The position numbers and the translations under genes are program-made. A stretch of DNA of 20,175 nt from an uncultured Bacteroides sp. GTDB lineage: Bacteria > Bacteroidota > Bacteroidia > Bacteroidales > Bacteroidaceae. The DNA is taken from NCBI RefSeq assembly GCF_949298305.1, contig NZ_CASFWU010000049.1, positions 1 to 20,175 of the forward strand, read 5' to 3'. The notes under the pieces are model-generated. The model did no database searches, was not told the DNA's origin, and saw only the letters and a list, made by a program, of their open reading frames with translations. Shown piece after piece: positions 1-7,067 of the stretch (positions are counted from its first letter, which is position 1; every line of letters begins with the position of its first letter).

Positions 1-1045
1 CTGCCTGTCCAGCGCCAAGGCGCAGGCGGCAAACTTCCCCTTCTGTACCATCGACGCCCAGATGGGCCAGGTATCCGTGCCCGACGAGCGTCTGACCCGC
101 CTGGCGGAGATTGTCCATCCGGGACGCATCGTGCCCGCCGTGTGCGACATTGTGGACATTGCCGGCCTCGTCAAAGGTGCCAGCAAGGGCGAAGGCCTGG
201 GCAACCAGTTCCTGGGCAACATCCGCGAATGCGACGCCATCATCCACGTGTTGCGCTGTTTTGACAACGGCAACATCGTCCACGTGGACGGCTCTGTCAA
301 CCCGGTGCGCGACAAGGAAATCATCGACACCGAGCTCCAACTGAAAGACCTGGAGACGGTGGAGAACCGCATCAAGCGCGTGGAGAAGGTGGCCAAAGTG
401 GGCGGCGACAAGAACGCCAAGCTGGAGTACGAACTGCTGCTGCGCTACAAGGAAGCGCTGGAACAGGGCAAGAGCGCCCGCACCGTCATCCCGCAGAACG
501 AGGACGAGGAGGCCTGCGCCCGCCAGATGTTCCTGCTCACCACGAAGCCCGTCCTCTATGTCTGCAACGTGGACGACACCAGCGCCGCCGCGGGCAACGC
601 CTACGTCGAGCAGGTGCGCGAGGCCATCAAGGGCGAAGACGCCCAGCTGATGATTATCTCCGCCCAGACCGAAGCCGACATCGCCGAACTGGAGACTTAC
701 GAAGAGAAACAGATGTTCCTCGAGGACCTCGGTCTGAAGGAAAGCGGCTGCAACCGCCTCATCAAGGCCATCTACAGCCTGCTCAATCTGGAAACCTTCA
801 TCACTGCCGGCGAAATGGAAGTGAAAGCCTGGACCTACCGCAAGGGCTGGAAGGCTCCTCAATGCGCCGGCGTCATCCACACCGACTTCGAGAAAGGCTT
901 CATCCGCGCCGAAGTCATCAAGTACGACGACTACATCAAGTACGGTTCCGAAGCCGCCGTGCGCGAGGCCGGCAAGCTCAGCGTGGAGGGCAAGGAGTAC
1001 GTGGTGCAGGACGGCGACATCATGCACTTCCGGTTCAACGTGTAA
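1..1045 (+). CDS. ychF: YchF-family P-loop ATPase/GTPase, 3' part
   Basis: This is the C-terminal bulk of YchF (EngD/OLA1 family), an Obg-related P-loop protein that prefers ATP, binds ribosomes and is linked to stress and redox responses. The reading frame is open from base 2 and the window edge removes roughly the first 20-25 residues, including the P-loop. Visible hallmarks are the AKAQAANFPFCTID stretch (switch I region), DIAGLVKGASKGEGLGNQFL (G3 and glycine-rich switch II), a long helical hairpin around ENRIKRVEKVAK, and CNVDD at the G4 position, where YchF proteins deviate from the GTP-specifying NKxD. The last 80 or so residues form the TGS domain, ending in the typical DGDIMHFRFNV. 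The family length is about 365 residues, which fits the missing piece. No partner gene is visible. Identification is very secure; the physiological role in this organism is not shown by the sequence. Confidence 0.96.
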   Translation, partial: CLSSAKAQAANFPFCTIDAQMGQVSVPDERLTRLAEIVHPGRIVPAVCDIVDIAGLVKGASKGEGLGNQFLGNIRECDAIIHVLRCFDNGNIVHVDGSVNPVRDKEIIDTELQLKDLETVENRIKRVEKVAKVGGDKNAKLEYELLLRYKEALEQGKSARTVIPQNEDEEACARQMFLLTTKPVLYVCNVDDTSAAAGNAYVEQVREAIKGEDAQLMIISAQTEADIAELETYEEKQMFLEDLGLKESGCNRLIKAIYSLLNLETFITAGEMEVKAWTYRKGWKAPQCAGVIHTDFEKGFIRAEVIKYDDYIKYGSEAAVREAGKLSVEGKEYVVQDGDIMHFRFNV

Positions 1046-1051
1046 GGTTGA

Positions 1052-1091
1052 GTTACAAGTGGACGAGTTAACGAGTGGACAAGTTGACAAG
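1052..1091 (+). repeat. 8-bp tandem repeat, 5 units (consensus TTGACGAG)
   Basis: Five consecutive octamers read GTTACAAG, TGGACGAG, TTAACGAG, TGGACAAG, TTGACAAG. The last five bases follow AC(A/G)AG in every unit while the first three vary. The same octamer family recurs 10 kb away at 11231-11386. The block starts seven bases after the ychF stop codon. Confidence 0.8.
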
Positions 1092-1246
1092 GAAGCATAT
1101 AGAAAAAGGGTGTATCAGAATGAAACATTACTGTCCGGTTCCCCTCCTTCCCGAAGGAGGAGAACTGAAGATACCCGACCCAACCGAGACATCCAAACAA
1201 CAGGTAAGCAGAGAGGAAACGCACTGAAAGTAAAGCCCGCCAACCT

Positions 1247-1277
1247 GGCAGTTGTCGCAAATTTTGCGACAACTGCC
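1247..1277. repeat. Palindrome with 15-bp arms
   Basis: Arms GGCAGTTGTCGCAAA (1247-1261) and TTTGCGACAACTGCC (1263-1277) are perfect reverse complements around a single T. No T-tract follows, so it is not a standard intrinsic terminator. It lies 80 bp upstream of the ketopantoate reductase-like start and could be a protein-binding site or an mRNA hairpin. Confidence 0.8.
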
Positions 1278-1357
1278 GGATGGCAGCAAGCACCGTCCTG
1301 CCACTTACCGCAGGGATGGATTAACCATACGTACTAACCCTCAAAAACAAATACATT

Positions 1358-2272
1358 ATGAAGAACTATCTCATTGCAGGTACCGGCGGCGTAGGCGGAA
1401 GCATTGCCGCCTTCCTGGCACTGGCGGGAAAGAACGTCAGCTGCATTGCCCGCGGCGAACACCTGGCCGCCCTGCGCGAACACGGACTGCGCCTCCACAG
1501 CGACCTGAAAGGCGAACATACCCTGCACATCCCCGCCTGTACGGCCGAAGAATATCAGGACAAGGCCGACGTCATCTTCGTCTGTGTCAAAGGCTATTCG
1601 GTAGACTCCATCACCGACCTCATCCGCCGGGCGGCGAAACCCGAGACCGTTGTCATCCCCATCCTCAACGTCTACGGCACAGGCCCCCGCATCCAGCGGC
1701 TGGTGCCCGGCGTGACGGTACTGGACGGCTGCATCTACATCGTGGGCTTCGTCAGCGGCAAGGGCGAAATCACCCAGATGGGACGGATATTCCGCCTGGT
1801 GTTCGGCGCCCACCGGGGCACGAATGTTCCCCGTGAAACGCTGGAGGAGGTGCAGCGCGACCTGCAGGACTGCGGCATCAAGGCCGAACTGTCCGACGAC
1901 ATCAACCGCGACACCTTCGTCAAGTGGTCGTTCATCTCGGCCATGGCCGTAACGGGAGCCTATTACGACGTGCCCATGGGCGAGGTGCAGAAGCCCGGCC
2001 CCGTGCGCGACACCTTCATCGGCCTTTCGCGCGAAAGTGCCGCCCTGGGCCGCAAACTGGGCATAGAGCCGAAGGAGGACCTGGTGGAATATAACCTGAA
2101 GGTTATCGACAAGCTGGACCCGCACAGCACCGCCTCCATGCAGAAAGACCTGGCCCGCGGACACGAGAGCGAGGTGCAGGGACTGCTGTTCGACATGATT
2201 GCCGCCGCCGAAGCACAGGGCATCGACATCCCCACCTATCGCATGGTGGCGGAAAAGTTCCGAAATCTGTGA
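1358..2272 (+). CDS. Ketopantoate reductase-family protein (PanE/ApbA)
   Basis: The 304-residue protein fits the 2-dehydropantoate 2-reductase family, which uses NADPH to reduce ketopantoate to pantoate for pantothenate and CoA synthesis in the cytoplasm. The N-terminal Rossmann motif GTGGVGGS sits at residues 8-15, followed by CVKGY near 76-80 and the LNVYG segment near 103-107 that matches the conserved asparagine region. Lys189 in DTFVKWSFISAMA matches the catalytic lysine, and the C-terminal helical domain follows (KLGIEPKEDLVE onward, with the SMQKDLARGHESEVQG substrate-binding stretch). Length is normal. It starts at ATG 1358 after an A-rich leader. The family also contains reductases of other 2-keto acids, so the exact substrate is inferred. 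It lies alone between ychF and lgt, with an 88-bp gap holding the lgt promoter. Confidence 0.85.
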   Translation: MKNYLIAGTGGVGGSIAAFLALAGKNVSCIARGEHLAALREHGLRLHSDLKGEHTLHIPACTAEEYQDKADVIFVCVKGYSVDSITDLIRRAAKPETVVIPILNVYGTGPRIQRLVPGVTVLDGCIYIVGFVSGKGEITQMGRIFRLVFGAHRGTNVPRETLEEVQRDLQDCGIKAELSDDINRDTFVKWSFISAMAVTGAYYDVPMGEVQKPGPVRDTFIGLSRESAALGRKLGIEPKEDLVEYNLKVIDKLDPHSTASMQKDLARGHESEVQGLLFDMIAAAEAQGIDIPTYRMVAEKFRNL

Positions 2273-2281
2273 CACGCAGAT

Positions 2282-2312
2282 TTTGTCCTTTGCCGAATAA
2301 AAGCTACTTTTG
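2282..2312 (+). promoter_or_regulatory. Bacteroides-type promoter of lgt
   Basis: A TTTG at 2282-2285 is followed by a 19-bp spacer and TACTTTTG at 2305-2312, a full match to the TAnnTTTG -7 element. It lies about 50 bp upstream of the lgt start, so lgt can be transcribed independently of the gene before it. Confidence 0.7.
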
Positions 2313-2360
2313 GCAGCTGTAAACAAGAACAATAATCTAACTAACGAATAAAGATACGTC

Positions 2361-3194
2361 ATGTTACCACTACTCAGCATCAACTGGAATCCCGATCCCG
2401 AACTGTTCAACCTTTTCGGCATCTCCATCCGCTACTACGGACTCCTGTGGATTATCGGACTTGCCTTCGCCTATTTCATCGTGAGGAAGGAGTACCGCGA
2501 CCGTAAAATTGCCGACGAGAAGTTCGATTCTCTGTTCTTTTATTGTTTCTTCGGCATCCTCATAGGTGCACGTCTGGGACATTGCCTGTTCTATGCTCCC
2601 GAATATTACTTACCAAACTTCTGGGAAATAGTACTGCCTGTCAAGTTCCTGCCCGACGGCGGATGGAAGTTTACGGGTTACGAAGGACTGGCCAGCCACG
2701 GAGGGGCGTTAGGTCTTATCTTTGTCCTGTGGCTCTACTGCCGCAAGACGAAGATGCACTACATGGACGTGCTGGACATGATTGCCGTAGCCACCCCCAT
2801 CACCGCCTGCTGCATCCGCCTGGGCAACCTGATGAACTCCGAAATCATCGGCAGGCCCACCGACGTGCCCTGGGCATTTGTCTTCGAGCGGGTAGACTCC
2901 ATCCCCCGCCATCCCGGCCAGCTCTACGAGGCCATTGCCTACTTCATCTTCTTCCTCGGCATGGTGTACCTGTACAAGAAGTCCCACAACGGCACGGCCT
3001 ACGGACGCGGCTTCTTCTTCGGCCTCTGCCTGACGGAAATCTTCATCTTCCGCTTCTTCATCGAGTTCCTGAAGGAGAACCAGGTGAACTTTGAAGACGG
3101 CATGACGCTGAACATGGGACAATGGCTCAGCATCCCGTTCGTCATCATCGGCATCTGGTGCATGCGCTCGGCCCTGAAGCGGAAAAAGGCCTGA
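2361..3194 (+). CDS. lgt: Prolipoprotein diacylglyceryl transferase Lgt
   Basis: Lgt transfers diacylglycerol from phosphatidylglycerol to the lipobox cysteine of prelipoproteins, the first step of lipoprotein maturation in the inner membrane. The 277-residue product has about seven hydrophobic segments. Signature parts are SIRYYGLLW near 22-30, ARLGHCLFY near 70-78, ASHGGALG near 111-118, and the Lgt signature IRLGNLMNSEIIGR at 152-165, which includes the conserved arginine and asparagine. HPGQLYE at 184-190 and the RFFIEFLKE helix near 231-239 follow, the latter carrying an Arg/Glu pair equivalent to those essential in E. coli Lgt, and then MGQWLSIPF. The length is typical. Its own promoter lies just upstream. 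A GC-rich hairpin follows the stop. One lipoprotein substrate may be the small lipoprotein at 16416. Confidence 0.97.
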   Translation: MLPLLSINWNPDPELFNLFGISIRYYGLLWIIGLAFAYFIVRKEYRDRKIADEKFDSLFFYCFFGILIGARLGHCLFYAPEYYLPNFWEIVLPVKFLPDGGWKFTGYEGLASHGGALGLIFVLWLYCRKTKMHYMDVLDMIAVATPITACCIRLGNLMNSEIIGRPTDVPWAFVFERVDSIPRHPGQLYEAIAYFIFFLGMVYLYKKSHNGTAYGRGFFFGLCLTEIFIFRFFIEFLKENQVNFEDGMTLNMGQWLSIPFVIIGIWCMRSALKRKKA

Positions 3195-3202
3195 GACAAA
3201 GC

Positions 3203-3221
3203 GGTGCGCCGGCGGCGCACC
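3203..3221 (+). terminator. GC-rich hairpin after lgt
   Basis: GGTGCGCC and GGCGCACC form a perfect 8-bp stem with a 3-base loop, nine bases after the lgt stop. There is no T-tract, so it may protect the mRNA end or pause transcription and is not a classical intrinsic terminator. Confidence 0.35.
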
Positions 3222-3389
3222 CTCCCCTGCCGACGCAGGCGATGCAGACACGCCCCGACACGTTCCAACCCCCGGGAAGGAACCGTCCGGAGTCGTCCGC
3301 ATCGCCTGCGTCCGTTTTTATCCGGCCTCTGTTCAGTAAAGGACAACAGATGTTCAGCATCGGACAAACCCCGTCCCAGAAAAAAAGCG

Positions 3390-3397
3390 GAACTTTG
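3390..3397 (+). promoter_or_regulatory. Possible -7 element for the YczE-like gene
   Basis: GAACTTTG matches TAnnTTTG at all but the first base and lies 46 bp upstream of the ATG at 3444. No TTTG is found at the expected distance upstream, so this is only a tentative promoter. Confidence 0.35.
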
Positions 3398-3443
3398 CAC
3401 GCCGTAAAAACAGGTAAAAAAGGTAAAAAGAAGATTGGAAAAG

Positions 3444-4130
3444 ATGGAAAAGAAAAGCGTTCTTAAAAAGTATCTGGTATTTGTATTGGGATTGTATTTC
3501 CTGGCGGCAGGCGTCGTGCTCATTGTCCGTTCCGCCCTGGGCACCACCCCCATTTCGAGCATCAATTACGTGGTGAGCCTCAACACGCCGCTCACACTGG
3601 GCACCTGCACGTTCCTCATCAACATGCTGCTCATCGTGGGCCAGTTCTGGCTGATACGCGGACGGGGCAGCCGTCAGGACACGGTGGAGATATTGCTGCA
3701 AATCCCCTTCTCGTTTCTGTTCTCGGCCTTCATCGACCTGAACATGCTCCTTTCCTCGGGCCTGCACCCCGACAGCTACGCCGCCTCCATAGGCCTGCTG
3801 CTGGCAGGATGTATCACGCAGTCAGTCGGCGTGGTGCTCGAGCTGAAGCCGCGCGTGGCCATGATGAGCGCCGAGGCCTTCGTGAAGTACGCCTCCGGCC
3901 GCTACAACCGCGAGTTCGGCCGCACCAAAGTCTGCTTCGACATCACCCTGGTCACGCTGGCCGTGCTCACCTCGCTGGCCTTCACGCAGACGGTGGAAGG
4001 TGTGCGCGAGGGCTCGCTGATAGCCGCCGGACTGACGGGCTACATCGTCAGCTTCCTCAACCGGAAAATCATGACCCGCAGGAACCTCTACCGGCTGATG
4101 CCCGTGCTGAAGAGCAACCGGGCCGCATAA
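3444..4130 (+). CDS. YczE/YitT-like integral membrane protein (DUF6198-type)
   Basis: This 228-residue protein has about five to six hydrophobic segments. It begins with a basic tail and a first helix (YLVFVLGLYFLAAGVVLIV), followed by RSALGTTPISSINYVVS. This short loop after helix 1 is a recognisable feature of YczE/YyaS/YitT-type membrane proteins. The C-terminus is basic (NRKIMTRRNLYRLMPVLKSNR), suggesting a cytoplasmic end. The frame can be extended to a TTG at 3435, but the ATG at 3444 is preceded by an A/G-rich stretch and gives a more typical start. Function is not known for this family; a transport or export role is often assumed without proof. It stands alone, followed by two tandem copies of the small-RNA-like repeat. 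Identification of the broad family is likely, the function is open. Confidence 0.75.
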   Translation: MEKKSVLKKYLVFVLGLYFLAAGVVLIVRSALGTTPISSINYVVSLNTPLTLGTCTFLINMLLIVGQFWLIRGRGSRQDTVEILLQIPFSFLFSAFIDLNMLLSSGLHPDSYAASIGLLLAGCITQSVGVVLELKPRVAMMSAEAFVKYASGRYNREFGRTKVCFDITLVTLAVLTSLAFTQTVEGVREGSLIAAGLTGYIVSFLNRKIMTRRNLYRLMPVLKSNRAA

Positions 4131-4168
4131 GCTCCGGAAGGCTTAACGAAGCTATAAATCAGCTAATA

Positions 4169-4232
4169 CATGTTATAAAACATGCCTTTTTGCTTGCATG
4201 GTTTGCAGATTACGGAAAAGTGCGTACCTTTG
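4169..4232 (+). promoter_or_regulatory. Promoter and upstream palindrome, repeat copy 1
   Basis: The imperfect palindrome CATGTTATAAAACATG lies 33 bp (start to start) before TTTG at 4202. A 19-bp spacer leads to TACCTTTG at 4225-4232, a full Bacteroides promoter. The predicted transcription start is near 4239. Confidence 0.75.
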
Positions 4233-4238
4233 CAGTGT

Positions 4239-4300
4239 GTTTTTCATAGTATTAGATTTAAGGTTAACAAAGGTTGGAGTACAGCGGTACTCCTTTTTTT
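4239..4300 (+). ncRNA. Candidate multicopy small RNA, copy 1
   Basis: A predicted transcript of about 62 nt starts 14 bp after the beginning of the -7 element and ends in an intrinsic terminator. From the bases TGTGTTTTTC onward it is identical in all four copies in this window, while the promoter flank differs between copies. A near-duplicate AAGGTT word (AAGGTTAAC then AAGGTTGG) precedes the terminator hairpin and could be a single-stranded seed. Short frames run through it and give peptide fragments, but none has a plausible start and stop within the transcript. I do not recognise a named Rfam family with certainty; the 5' start is inferred from the promoter position. Confidence 0.6.
4276..4300 (+). 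terminator. Intrinsic terminator, repeat copy 1
   Basis: GGAGTAC, loop AGCG, GTACTCC, then seven T. Perfect 7-bp stem directly followed by the T-tract. Confidence 0.85.
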
Positions 4301-4375
4301 ATGCCCGTACGCCAACCCCGCCCGCACCCCGAATCAGCCCCATTTCCCGTTAAAAAGTCTGCAACACCACTAATT

Positions 4376-4439
4376 CATGTTATATAACATGCTTTTTTCG
4401 TTGGATTGTTTGCAAATCACCGGAAAGTCCGTACCTTTG
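4376..4439 (+). promoter_or_regulatory. Promoter and upstream palindrome, repeat copy 2
   Basis: Here the upstream element is a perfect 16-bp palindrome, CATGTTATATAACATG. TTTG is at 4409-4412, the spacer is 19 bp, and TACCTTTG is at 4432-4439. Confidence 0.75.
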
Positions 4440-4445
4440 CAATGT

Positions 4446-4509
4446 GTTTTTCATAGTATTAGATTTAAGGTTAACAAAGGTTGGAGTACAGCGGTACTCC
4501 TTTTTTTTT
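4446..4509 (+). ncRNA. Candidate multicopy small RNA, copy 2
   Basis: Same predicted transcript as copy 1, identical up to the T-tract, which has nine T here. Because copies 1 and 2 each have their own promoter and terminator, they should be transcribed as two separate units. Confidence 0.6.
4483..4509 (+). terminator. Intrinsic terminator, repeat copy 2
   Basis: The same perfect 7-bp stem and AGCG loop, followed by nine T. Confidence 0.85.
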
Positions 4510-4659
4510 GCCCATACGCAAAGTGCCCGCCGCACGCCCCCGCCGAAGAGGCGCAGGAGGCCCTCACTGTAAAGAATATTCCCATTCCGCAACCTCCGCT
4601 CGCCCGCTCCCGTAAATCATTAACCGTCAACCCCTTACATATCACCCCAGCAAAGGCCT

Positions 4660-4733
4660 GGACTGAGGTACCCTAAGTATAGGACCGAGGTACCCTAAGT
4701 ATAGGACTGAGGGTACCTAAGTACACGACTGAG
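4660..4733. repeat. 22-bp tandem repeat, about 3.3 units
   Basis: Units start at 4660, 4682 and 4704, each beginning GGAC(T/C)GAGG and containing GTACC and CTAAGTA. A partial fourth unit (GACTGAG) follows. Units 1 and 2 differ at one base; unit 3 is more diverged. The remaining sequence to 4914 is GC-rich and holds no gene or clear promoter that I can identify. Confidence 0.8.
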
Positions 4734-4914
4734 ACCCCCACCGTCGGCAGGGTACCCCGGCTTGTAAAGAAAGCGGAAAGTCCACCCGCCCGCACGGAGC
4801 CGGCCCTACTCGGGCCCCGGCAAGGGCAGGAGGCGGCCCCGCGGACGAAAAAAATCGGGCCACGGCGTAACTATCAGCCCGCCGCAGCCGACTAACGAAG
4901 CAAAAAGTACGGAA

Positions 4915-5400
4915 ATGACAGATACCATCAAGGAAAAAGAATTCACCGACCTGCTGCTGCAACACCAGGCCATCGTCTACAAGGTGTGCCTGCTCTATGC
5001 GCAAGACAAGGAAGACCTGGCCGACCTCTACCAGGAGACGGTGTACAACCTGTGGAAGAGCTACGGGGCATTTGAAAACAGGAGCAGCTTCGGCACCTGG
5101 GTCTATCGCATCGCGCTGAATACCTGCATCACCGACCTGCGCCGCAGGAAGCGCCACGAGCACGTGCCCCTGCGCCTGACGGACACCGACCTGACGGACG
5201 ACGACCCGCAGGCCGAAATGCTGAACACGCTCTACAGCCTCGTCCGCCGCCTGAACAAGTCGGACCGCATGTACATCGTCCTCTGGCTGGACGGAAAGAC
5301 CTACGAGGAGATAGCCGAAATCATCGGCACCAACCGCAACCAGGTGGCCGTCAGGCTGCACCGCATCAAAGAGAAACTGAAAACCATGTCAAACCTTTAA
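4915..5400 (+). CDS. ECF-type RNA polymerase sigma factor
   Basis: A 161-residue sigma-70 family factor with only regions 2 and 4, as in the extracytoplasmic-function group. Region 2 spans about residues 10-80 and includes DLADLYQETVYNLWKSY (2.2) and SSFGTWVYRIALNTCITDLRRRKRHE (2.3-2.4, -10 contact). A short acidic linker (DTDLTDDDPQAE) leads to region 4 at about 105-158, whose helix-turn-helix reads KTYEEIAEIIGTNRNQVAVRLHRIKEKLK. The ATG at 4915 has an A-rich leader. The gene for a four-helix membrane protein begins 12 bp after its stop, so the two are almost certainly co-transcribed and that protein may control the factor. I see no TAnnTTTG promoter upstream, which would fit expression from an unusual, possibly self-recognised promoter. 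The target regulon is unknown. Confidence 0.92.
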   Translation: MTDTIKEKEFTDLLLQHQAIVYKVCLLYAQDKEDLADLYQETVYNLWKSYGAFENRSSFGTWVYRIALNTCITDLRRRKRHEHVPLRLTDTDLTDDDPQAEMLNTLYSLVRRLNKSDRMYIVLWLDGKTYEEIAEIIGTNRNQVAVRLHRIKEKLKTMSNL

Positions 5401-5412
5401 CCACACACCACC

Positions 5413-5997
5413 ATGAATCTGGAAGAAATGCAACAAGCGTGGAAGGAACTCAACGAACGGGTCGCACGCAACGAAATCCTGCACCGCGAAGAAGTGAAGA
5501 GAATACTGAACACACGCAGGGAATCCTGCCTGGAAAAACTGACACGGGTGGAAAGAATAGGACTGGCTGTCGCGGCAACAGTCTGCCTCGTCTACGTATC
5601 GGCCTGGATTGCCCGGCCCGGTTTCCACATCCTGCCCGGCATTACGGGTGCAATACTGGTATTCTACGGACTGATTGCACAAACAGTCAGCCTGCACAGC
5701 CTGGGAAGAATCAAACGGGAAACGAATCTGGAAGCCCAAGTCCGGCACATCCTGCGCTACAAGAGCCGGTATAACCGCATCCTGCTGGCGGGTTATCCGC
5801 TCATCGCCCTTTTTCTCCTCTCCTTTGTCTGTTTCTACGGCACGCGATTCAATATCCTCTTCATGTCGCTGCTGCTGGCCGCCGGCATCATTGCCGACTA
5901 CTTCACCTTCCACTACACGCACGACCGCGTGAAGCAGATGATTGACGCCAACCGCGAGCTCCGGCAGATGGAAGAGGACGGCGAGGGGCAGGACTGA
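5413..5997 (+). CDS. Four-helix membrane protein, possible sigma-factor partner
   Basis: I do not recognise a named family for this 194-residue protein. Residues 1-50 are charged, helical and probably cytoplasmic (MNLEEMQQAWKELNERVARN and onward). Hydrophobic segments follow at about 50-67, 72-95, 116-138 and 142-160, and the protein ends in a charged helix (HDRVKQMIDANRELRQMEEDGE). An N-terminal soluble helix in front of membrane segments, encoded 12 bp after an ECF sigma factor, is the layout of membrane-bound anti-sigma regulators. However, no zinc-binding anti-sigma motif (HxxxCxxC) is present, so the anti-sigma role is inferred from position only. It converges on the SPFH gene, with a hairpin between them. 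Confidence 0.7.
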   Translation: MNLEEMQQAWKELNERVARNEILHREEVKRILNTRRESCLEKLTRVERIGLAVAATVCLVYVSAWIARPGFHILPGITGAILVFYGLIAQTVSLHSLGRIKRETNLEAQVRHILRYKSRYNRILLAGYPLIALFLLSFVCFYGTRFNILFMSLLLAAGIIADYFTFHYTHDRVKQMIDANRELRQMEEDGEGQD

Positions 5998-6013
5998 GGC
6001 GGAAGGAAAGCAC

Positions 6014-6050
6014 AAAGGGGGCAGGACAGCCGAGCCCTGCCCCACCCTTT
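6014..6050. terminator. Hairpin between convergent genes
   Basis: GGGGCAGG (6018-6025) pairs with CCTGCCCC (6036-6043) across a 10-base loop; an AAAG/CTTT pair extends the stem with a bulge. The flanking A and T runs suggest termination in both directions. It overlaps the last codon of the minus-strand gene. Confidence 0.5.
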
Positions 6051-6861
6051 ATTGCAGCTTCAGGAAAGGCAGCGTGTTGCCGCTGGTGGACAGGGGCAGC
6101 TTGCCGTCCCACTTCTCCACCGCCTTCAGCTGTATCAGTTCGGGGGTGATGCTTTCCTGCAGGATGCGGTTGGCGTCGGCCTTGCCCTTGGCGGCAGCCA
6201 CCACCTTCTCGGCCTCGGCAATGGCGGCTTTCTTCTCGTTCTCCACCTTCAGGGCGTTCTGCACGGCGGTATTCTTGGCGTCGATGGCGGCCTGAAGCAC
6301 CTCGTTGGGCTTCACGGACGACTGTATGTTGCTGAAGGTGAACCCGCGCTGGCTGAGGCGTTCCCTCAAGAGGCTCTCCACCTCCTTCTCGAAGGCCGGG
6401 CGGTTGTTGATGAGCGAATCGGTCTCGTACAGGCCCGCCACGTCCTTGTAGGCGTTTTTCACCTCGGTCAGGATGACGGACTGCTCCAGCTCTTCGGTGG
6501 TCTTGCGATAGCGCAGGAAGACAATCTTGGCGTTCTCGCGCTCGATGTAATATTCAATGGTGGGGTCGGTCTTGAAGATGGTTCCCTTCTTGTCCTGAAT
6601 GTCGAACGGCTCATAGTCCACAATCTGCGCAAAGGCCGGATACTCGAACAGCTGTTTGACGAAACGGTTGTACATCACCCATCCCGTCTCCACCTTGGCG
6701 TCGTCCACTCCGCGCTCGCTTCCGGCCAGGTTGACGATGATGCCCGTCTGCCCCGAATCAATGCGCTCCACGGCAAACATGACGAAAAACAACACGACAA
6801 TGCCCACGAGCACCATGCCCGTAAGCCCCATTTTTACAGTCTGATTTTTAGTAGTTCCCAT
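6049..6861 (-). CDS. SPFH/Band 7 (prohibitin-like) membrane protein
   Basis: A 270-residue protein with one N-terminal transmembrane helix (about residues 11-30, MGLTGMVLVGIVVLFFVMFA) followed by the SPFH domain at about 33-195. That domain begins VERIDSGQTGIIVNLAGSERG, as in prohibitins. Residues about 200-245 form an Ala/Glu/Lys-rich coiled coil (ENEKKAAIAEAEKVVAAAKGKADANRI), the usual oligomerisation segment. Proteins of this type assemble rings on the inner membrane and are linked to membrane protein quality control, for example by binding FtsH. Length is normal for the group. It is a single gene on the minus strand with its own promoter. The specific partner cannot be read from the sequence. 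Confidence 0.9.
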   Translation of the reverse strand: MGTTKNQTVKMGLTGMVLVGIVVLFFVMFAVERIDSGQTGIIVNLAGSERGVDDAKVETGWVMYNRFVKQLFEYPAFAQIVDYEPFDIQDKKGTIFKTDPTIEYYIERENAKIVFLRYRKTTEELEQSVILTEVKNAYKDVAGLYETDSLINNRPAFEKEVESLLRERLSQRGFTFSNIQSSVKPNEVLQAAIDAKNTAVQNALKVENEKKAAIAEAEKVVAAAKGKADANRILQESITPELIQLKAVEKWDGKLPLSTSGNTLPFLKLQ

Positions 6862-6907
6862 AAACGAATCATTAATTTGTGATTATTGAATACATGCAAA
6901 GCGGCTC

Positions 6908-6940
6908 CAAAGATAGGGCATTTACGACACCCGATGCAAA
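6908..6940 (-). promoter_or_regulatory. Promoter of the SPFH gene
   Basis: On the minus strand, TATCTTTG (6915-6908) is preceded by TTTG (6940-6937) with a 21-bp spacer. The start codon at 6861 is about 46 bp downstream. Confidence 0.6.
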
Positions 6941-6997
6941 TGCCGGCAGAAGAAAAAGGCGGAAGAAAGGCTTAAGAAACCTGTAACGGCCTTAAAA

Positions 6998-7061
6998 CGT
7001 GTTATTAAACATGCTTTTTTGCTTGGAAAATTTGCAGATACGCCGGAAGTACGTACCTTTG
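6998..7061 (+). promoter_or_regulatory. Promoter and upstream palindrome, repeat copy 3
   Basis: CGTGTTATTAAACATG is a degenerate form of the palindrome. TTTG is at 7031-7034, the spacer is 19 bp, and TACCTTTG is at 7054-7061. Confidence 0.75.
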
Positions 7062-7067
7062 CAATGT

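Larger units (their letters stand above)
1046..1357. other. Gene-free stretch with repeats and palindromes
   Basis: About 310 bp without a convincing gene. It holds five 8-bp tandem units right after the ychF stop, a short hairpin (CCTCCTTC/GAAGGAGG near 1144-1161) and a strong palindrome at 1247-1277. A 92-codon open frame here has low-complexity composition and resembles no family I know. I see no clear TAnnTTTG promoter for the downstream gene; the nearest match, AAATTTTG at 1259-1266, lies in the palindrome and has a wrong first base. Confidence 0.6.
4142..4300 (+). repeat. Small-RNA repeat unit, copy 1
   Basis: The first of four related units, all on the + strand. Order: CTTAA-containing start, palindrome (4169-4184), T-rich stretch, TTTG (4202-4205), TACCTTTG (4225-4232), short transcribed segment, hairpin and T-tract. 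It begins 12 bp after the stop of the YczE-like gene. Confidence 0.85.
4349..4509 (+). repeat. Small-RNA repeat unit, copy 2
   Basis: Second copy, in tandem with copy 1 (about 50 bp between them) and in the same orientation. All internal spacings match copy 1 exactly. Confidence 0.85.

Noticed and set aside
1059..1337. 92-codon frame after ychF
   Set aside because: It runs through the octamer repeats and the palindrome, has no family likeness and no ribosome-binding region.
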